Below, in pieces: positions 14,476 through 16,737 of a stretch of DNA of 16,737 bases. The position numbers and the translations under genes were made by a program. This DNA is from Dehalococcoidia bacterium (GTDB lineage: Bacteria; Chloroflexota; Dehalococcoidia; Lucifugimonadales; JAGWBF01). The stretch spans positions 1 to 16,737 of the forward strand of contig JAGWBF010000019.1 in NCBI GenBank assembly GCA_021296025.1, written 5' to 3'. The notes under the pieces are model-generated. The model did no database searches. It saw only the letters and a program-made list of their open reading frames with translations, and was not told where the DNA came from. The first letter of the stretch is position 1. Each line of letters begins with the position of its first letter.

Positions 14476-16737
14476 CTACTGCCCAAGCTGGCTTGGCCCG
14501 CTCTGGTTCTCCCTGGCCTTGCTTTGCAGGTCATACAGAAGATTCATGGCTTCCAGGGGGGTCATGTTAGCCACATCCAGGGATAGGATCTGCTCCACGA
14601 CCTTGTCCTGCGCTCCGAACAGGGGCATCTGGGCACCGCTTTCATCATCGGCCCTCCCTTTCGAACGCCGCCTGCCCTGAGGGGACTCGAAGGGACGGAC
14701 TGGCGTCGAATCCGACCCCTGGCTCTCCAGATCCTCCAGCACCTCCCGCGCCCGGTTCACGACGGACCTGGGCAGGCCAGCAAGCTGGGCTACGTGAATT
14801 CCGTAGCTCCTGTCCGCCCCTCCCGGAACGATCCGATGCAGGAACACAATCCGGCCATCCTCCTCGGCCACCGCCACATTGTAGTTCCTGACGCGGGGTA
14901 GGACACCCGCCAGCCTGATCATCTCATGATAGTGGGTGGCGAAGAGAGTCTTGCAACCCAGTCTGGGGCTGTTGTGTATGTATTCGGCCGCCGCCCTGGC
15001 AATGGACAGCCCATCGTAGGTGCTTGTTCCCCTCCCCACTTCGTCCAGCACAACCAGGGACCGGGGGGTGGCTTGGTTCAGAATAGCCGCTGTTTCCACC
15101 ATCTCCACCATGAAGGTCGATTGACCGGTGGCAAGGTCATCCTGCTGGCCTACCCGTGTGAATACCCGGTCCACCAAGCCAATGGAGGCTGAGTCGGCTG
15201 GCACATAGCTGCCCACCTGGGCAAGGAGGACGATCAGGGCGACCTGCCGAATGTAGGTGCTCTTGCCGGCCATGTTGGGCCCGGTCAACAGTACCATCTG
15301 GGCATCACCCGAGGACAAAGAGCAGTCGTTGGGCACGTAAGTACCTGCCGTCACCATGTTCTCCACCACTGGATGCCTGCCACCCCTGATCTCGATGCTA
15401 TCGCCCTCGTCCAAATCGGGTCTCACGTACCGTTGCCGGTGGGCGACCTCAGCCAGGGAAGCCAACGCATCGATGTGGGCTAGGAAGTCGGCCAAGGAGG
15501 CGATGGCCTTGCCTTCCTGGGCGATCTGACCGCAGACCCTCCGGTACAGGTCGCCTTCCAGCCTTTCGATGTGTTCCCTGGCGTTCAGGATAAGGGACTC
15601 GTACTCCTTCAGCTCCGGAGTGATGTACCTTTCTCCCCCCACCAGGGTCTGGCGGCGCACGTAGCTCTCGGGCACCTGGCCCAGATTGGACTTGCTGACT
15701 TCGATGTAGTAGCCGAACACCTTGTTGTAGCCTACCTTCAGACCCCTGATGCCCGAGCGGTCCCGCTCCCTCTGCTCCAGACCAGCGATATACTCATGGG
15801 CGTTTCGGGAGCCCGAGCGCAGGTCGTCCAGCTCCTGGGAGAACCCGCCGGCTATCACCCTGCCCTCCCCAACCTGGCCCGATGGCTCCGGGTCGATGGC
15901 CTGGTCGATCAGGACAACGACCTCTTCCAGGGTGCGCACTCCCTTTAGCAGCACACCCAGGGGAGAGTCAACTTCATCAGAGCCAATAAGACCGATGATG
16001 GCGGCGCCTGCTTCCAGGCTGGTCTTTAGCCCCAGAAGCTCCCGGGGCACAGCCATGCCTGACCTGACCCGGTTCAGGACCCGCTCAATGTCGCTGACAT
16101 GGGCCAGCTGTGACATCACCCTTTCCCTGAGGTGAAGGTTGGAGTGCAGCTGAGATACGCTGTCCTGCCGTTTCCGGATATCCTCCAACTCCAGGAGGGG
16201 CTGGCCCACCCACCGACGCAGGAGCCGTCCCCCCATGGAGGTGCGCGTCAGGTCAAGAATGGACAGGAGGGAGGTGCCGGTCCCACCCCGGCCGACCTGG
16301 AACAGCTCCAGGTTGCGTCGTGTCTGCTGGTCCAGAACCATGTAGCTGCCCGTGGAGTAGGTTGCCAGGGGCGAAAGCTTGGCGAGGGCGGATTTCTGAG
16401 TGTCCTCCAGGTAGTCCAGGACCATGCCCGCAGCCAACACAGCCATGGGCAGGTGGTCGCAACCAAAGGCTTCCAAGGTCGCAACCTCGTAATGCTCCAT
16501 CAAGCGTCCCCTGGCATCGTCCAACCTGAAGGTGGAGGCTGGCATCTCTGTGATCGAGCATCCGTCCAGGCCGGGAGGGGGACCCGTTCCCTGGATGGTC
16601 AGGAGCTCAGCAGGGGAGAGCCTGTCCAACTCGGGCCCCAAGCCCTCGATGGGCACCTGGGTGGTGCGGAACTCGCCGGTGGATATGTCCACGTAGGACA
16701 AGCCTGCCACATCATCCTGTACACACACAGCGGCCAA
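14476..16737 (-). CDS. mutS: DNA mismatch repair protein MutS (N-terminus off the window)
   Basis: The C-terminal 753 residues of MutS, which binds base mismatches and small loops and recruits MutL. By comparison with the usual length of about 860 residues, roughly the first 100, including the Phe-x-Glu mismatch wedge, lie beyond the right edge. The visible part begins in the connector region (GLSYVDISTGEFRTTQV). It continues through the lever and clamp domains (LELFQVGRGGTGTSLLSILD, VGYNKVFGYYIEVSKSN) and the ATPase: Walker A TGPNMAGKSTYIRQ, Walker B LVVLDEVGRGTSTYDG and the ATHYHEM motif. The C-terminal tail ends in MTPLEAMNLLYDLQSKAREN, typical of MutS1. It is followed 42 nt later by the selenoprotein gene on the same strand. 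Confidence 0.98.
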   Translation of the reverse strand: MAAVCVQDDVAGLSYVDISTGEFRTTQVPIEGLGPELDRLSPAELLTIQGTGPPPGLDGCSITEMPASTFRLDDARGRLMEHYEVATLEAFGCDHLPMAVLAAGMVLDYLEDTQKSALAKLSPLATYSTGSYMVLDQQTRRNLELFQVGRGGTGTSLLSILDLTRTSMGGRLLRRWVGQPLLELEDIRKRQDSVSQLHSNLHLRERVMSQLAHVSDIERVLNRVRSGMAVPRELLGLKTSLEAGAAIIGLIGSDEVDSPLGVLLKGVRTLEEVVVLIDQAIDPEPSGQVGEGRVIAGGFSQELDDLRSGSRNAHEYIAGLEQRERDRSGIRGLKVGYNKVFGYYIEVSKSNLGQVPESYVRRQTLVGGERYITPELKEYESLILNAREHIERLEGDLYRRVCGQIAQEGKAIASLADFLAHIDALASLAEVAHRQRYVRPDLDEGDSIEIRGGRHPVVENMVTAGTYVPNDCSLSSGDAQMVLLTGPNMAGKSTYIRQVALIVLLAQVGSYVPADSASIGLVDRVFTRVGQQDDLATGQSTFMVEMVETAAILNQATPRSLVVLDEVGRGTSTYDGLSIARAAAEYIHNSPRLGCKTLFATHYHEMIRLAGVLPRVRNYNVAVAEEDGRIVFLHRIVPGGADRSYGIHVAQLAGLPRSVVNRAREVLEDLESQGSDSTPVRPFESPQGRRRSKGRADDESGAQMPLFGAQDKVVEQILSLDVANMTPLEAMNLLYDLQSKARENQSGPSQLGQ

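Overview
The window comes from a moderately GC-rich bacterial genome and reads almost entirely on the minus strand, from right to left. The gene content suggests an aerobic member of the Chloroflexota, perhaps a SAR202/Dehalococcoidia-like lineage: an alternative complex III (ACIII) operon whose ActB is split in two, followed by system I (Ccm) cytochrome c maturation genes, beside mutS and mutL. This placement is inferred from gene content only. No rRNA, tRNA, mobile element or CRISPR array was seen.

Right block (about 11.7-16.7 kb, minus strand): mutS (5' end off the window), a short ArsC/Spx-like thioredoxin-fold gene, a small HAD-family hydrolase and mutL. The ArsC/Spx-like gene is the highlight. 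Read conventionally it is an N-terminally truncated protein that starts at a GTG. In the same frame the reading continues upstream through a single TGA to an ATG with a strong Shine-Dalgarno (GGAGG, 5-nt spacing). The TGA replaces the first cysteine of the redox motif (U-S-S-C). A hairpin lies immediately downstream, with a 7-bp upper stem and an AGTAT loop that begins 22 nt after the TGA, as expected for a bacterial SECIS element. The best reading is a 124-residue selenoprotein.

Middle (about 11.3-11.7 kb): a divergent promoter pair, each with a 17-nt spacer. One drives a small plus-strand gene for a Tat-signal-like or membrane-anchored protein of unknown function. The other drives the respiratory operon leftward.

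Left block (1-11.3 kb, minus strand): a 99-residue membrane protein, then ActA (five CXXCH hemes), ActB1 (cofactor-poor molybdopterin-oxidoreductase fold with a Tat signal), ActB2 (four-cluster ferredoxin-like subunit), two NrfD-like quinol-site membrane proteins, ActD, ActE (monoheme cytochrome c), CcmH, CcmF and a CcmI-like short protein. A further gene, perhaps ccmA, may begin at the left edge. ACIII oxidises membrane quinol and passes electrons to cytochrome c carriers or an oxidase. The Ccm proteins attach heme to the cytochromes of the same operon, so the complex and its maturation machinery are probably co-expressed.
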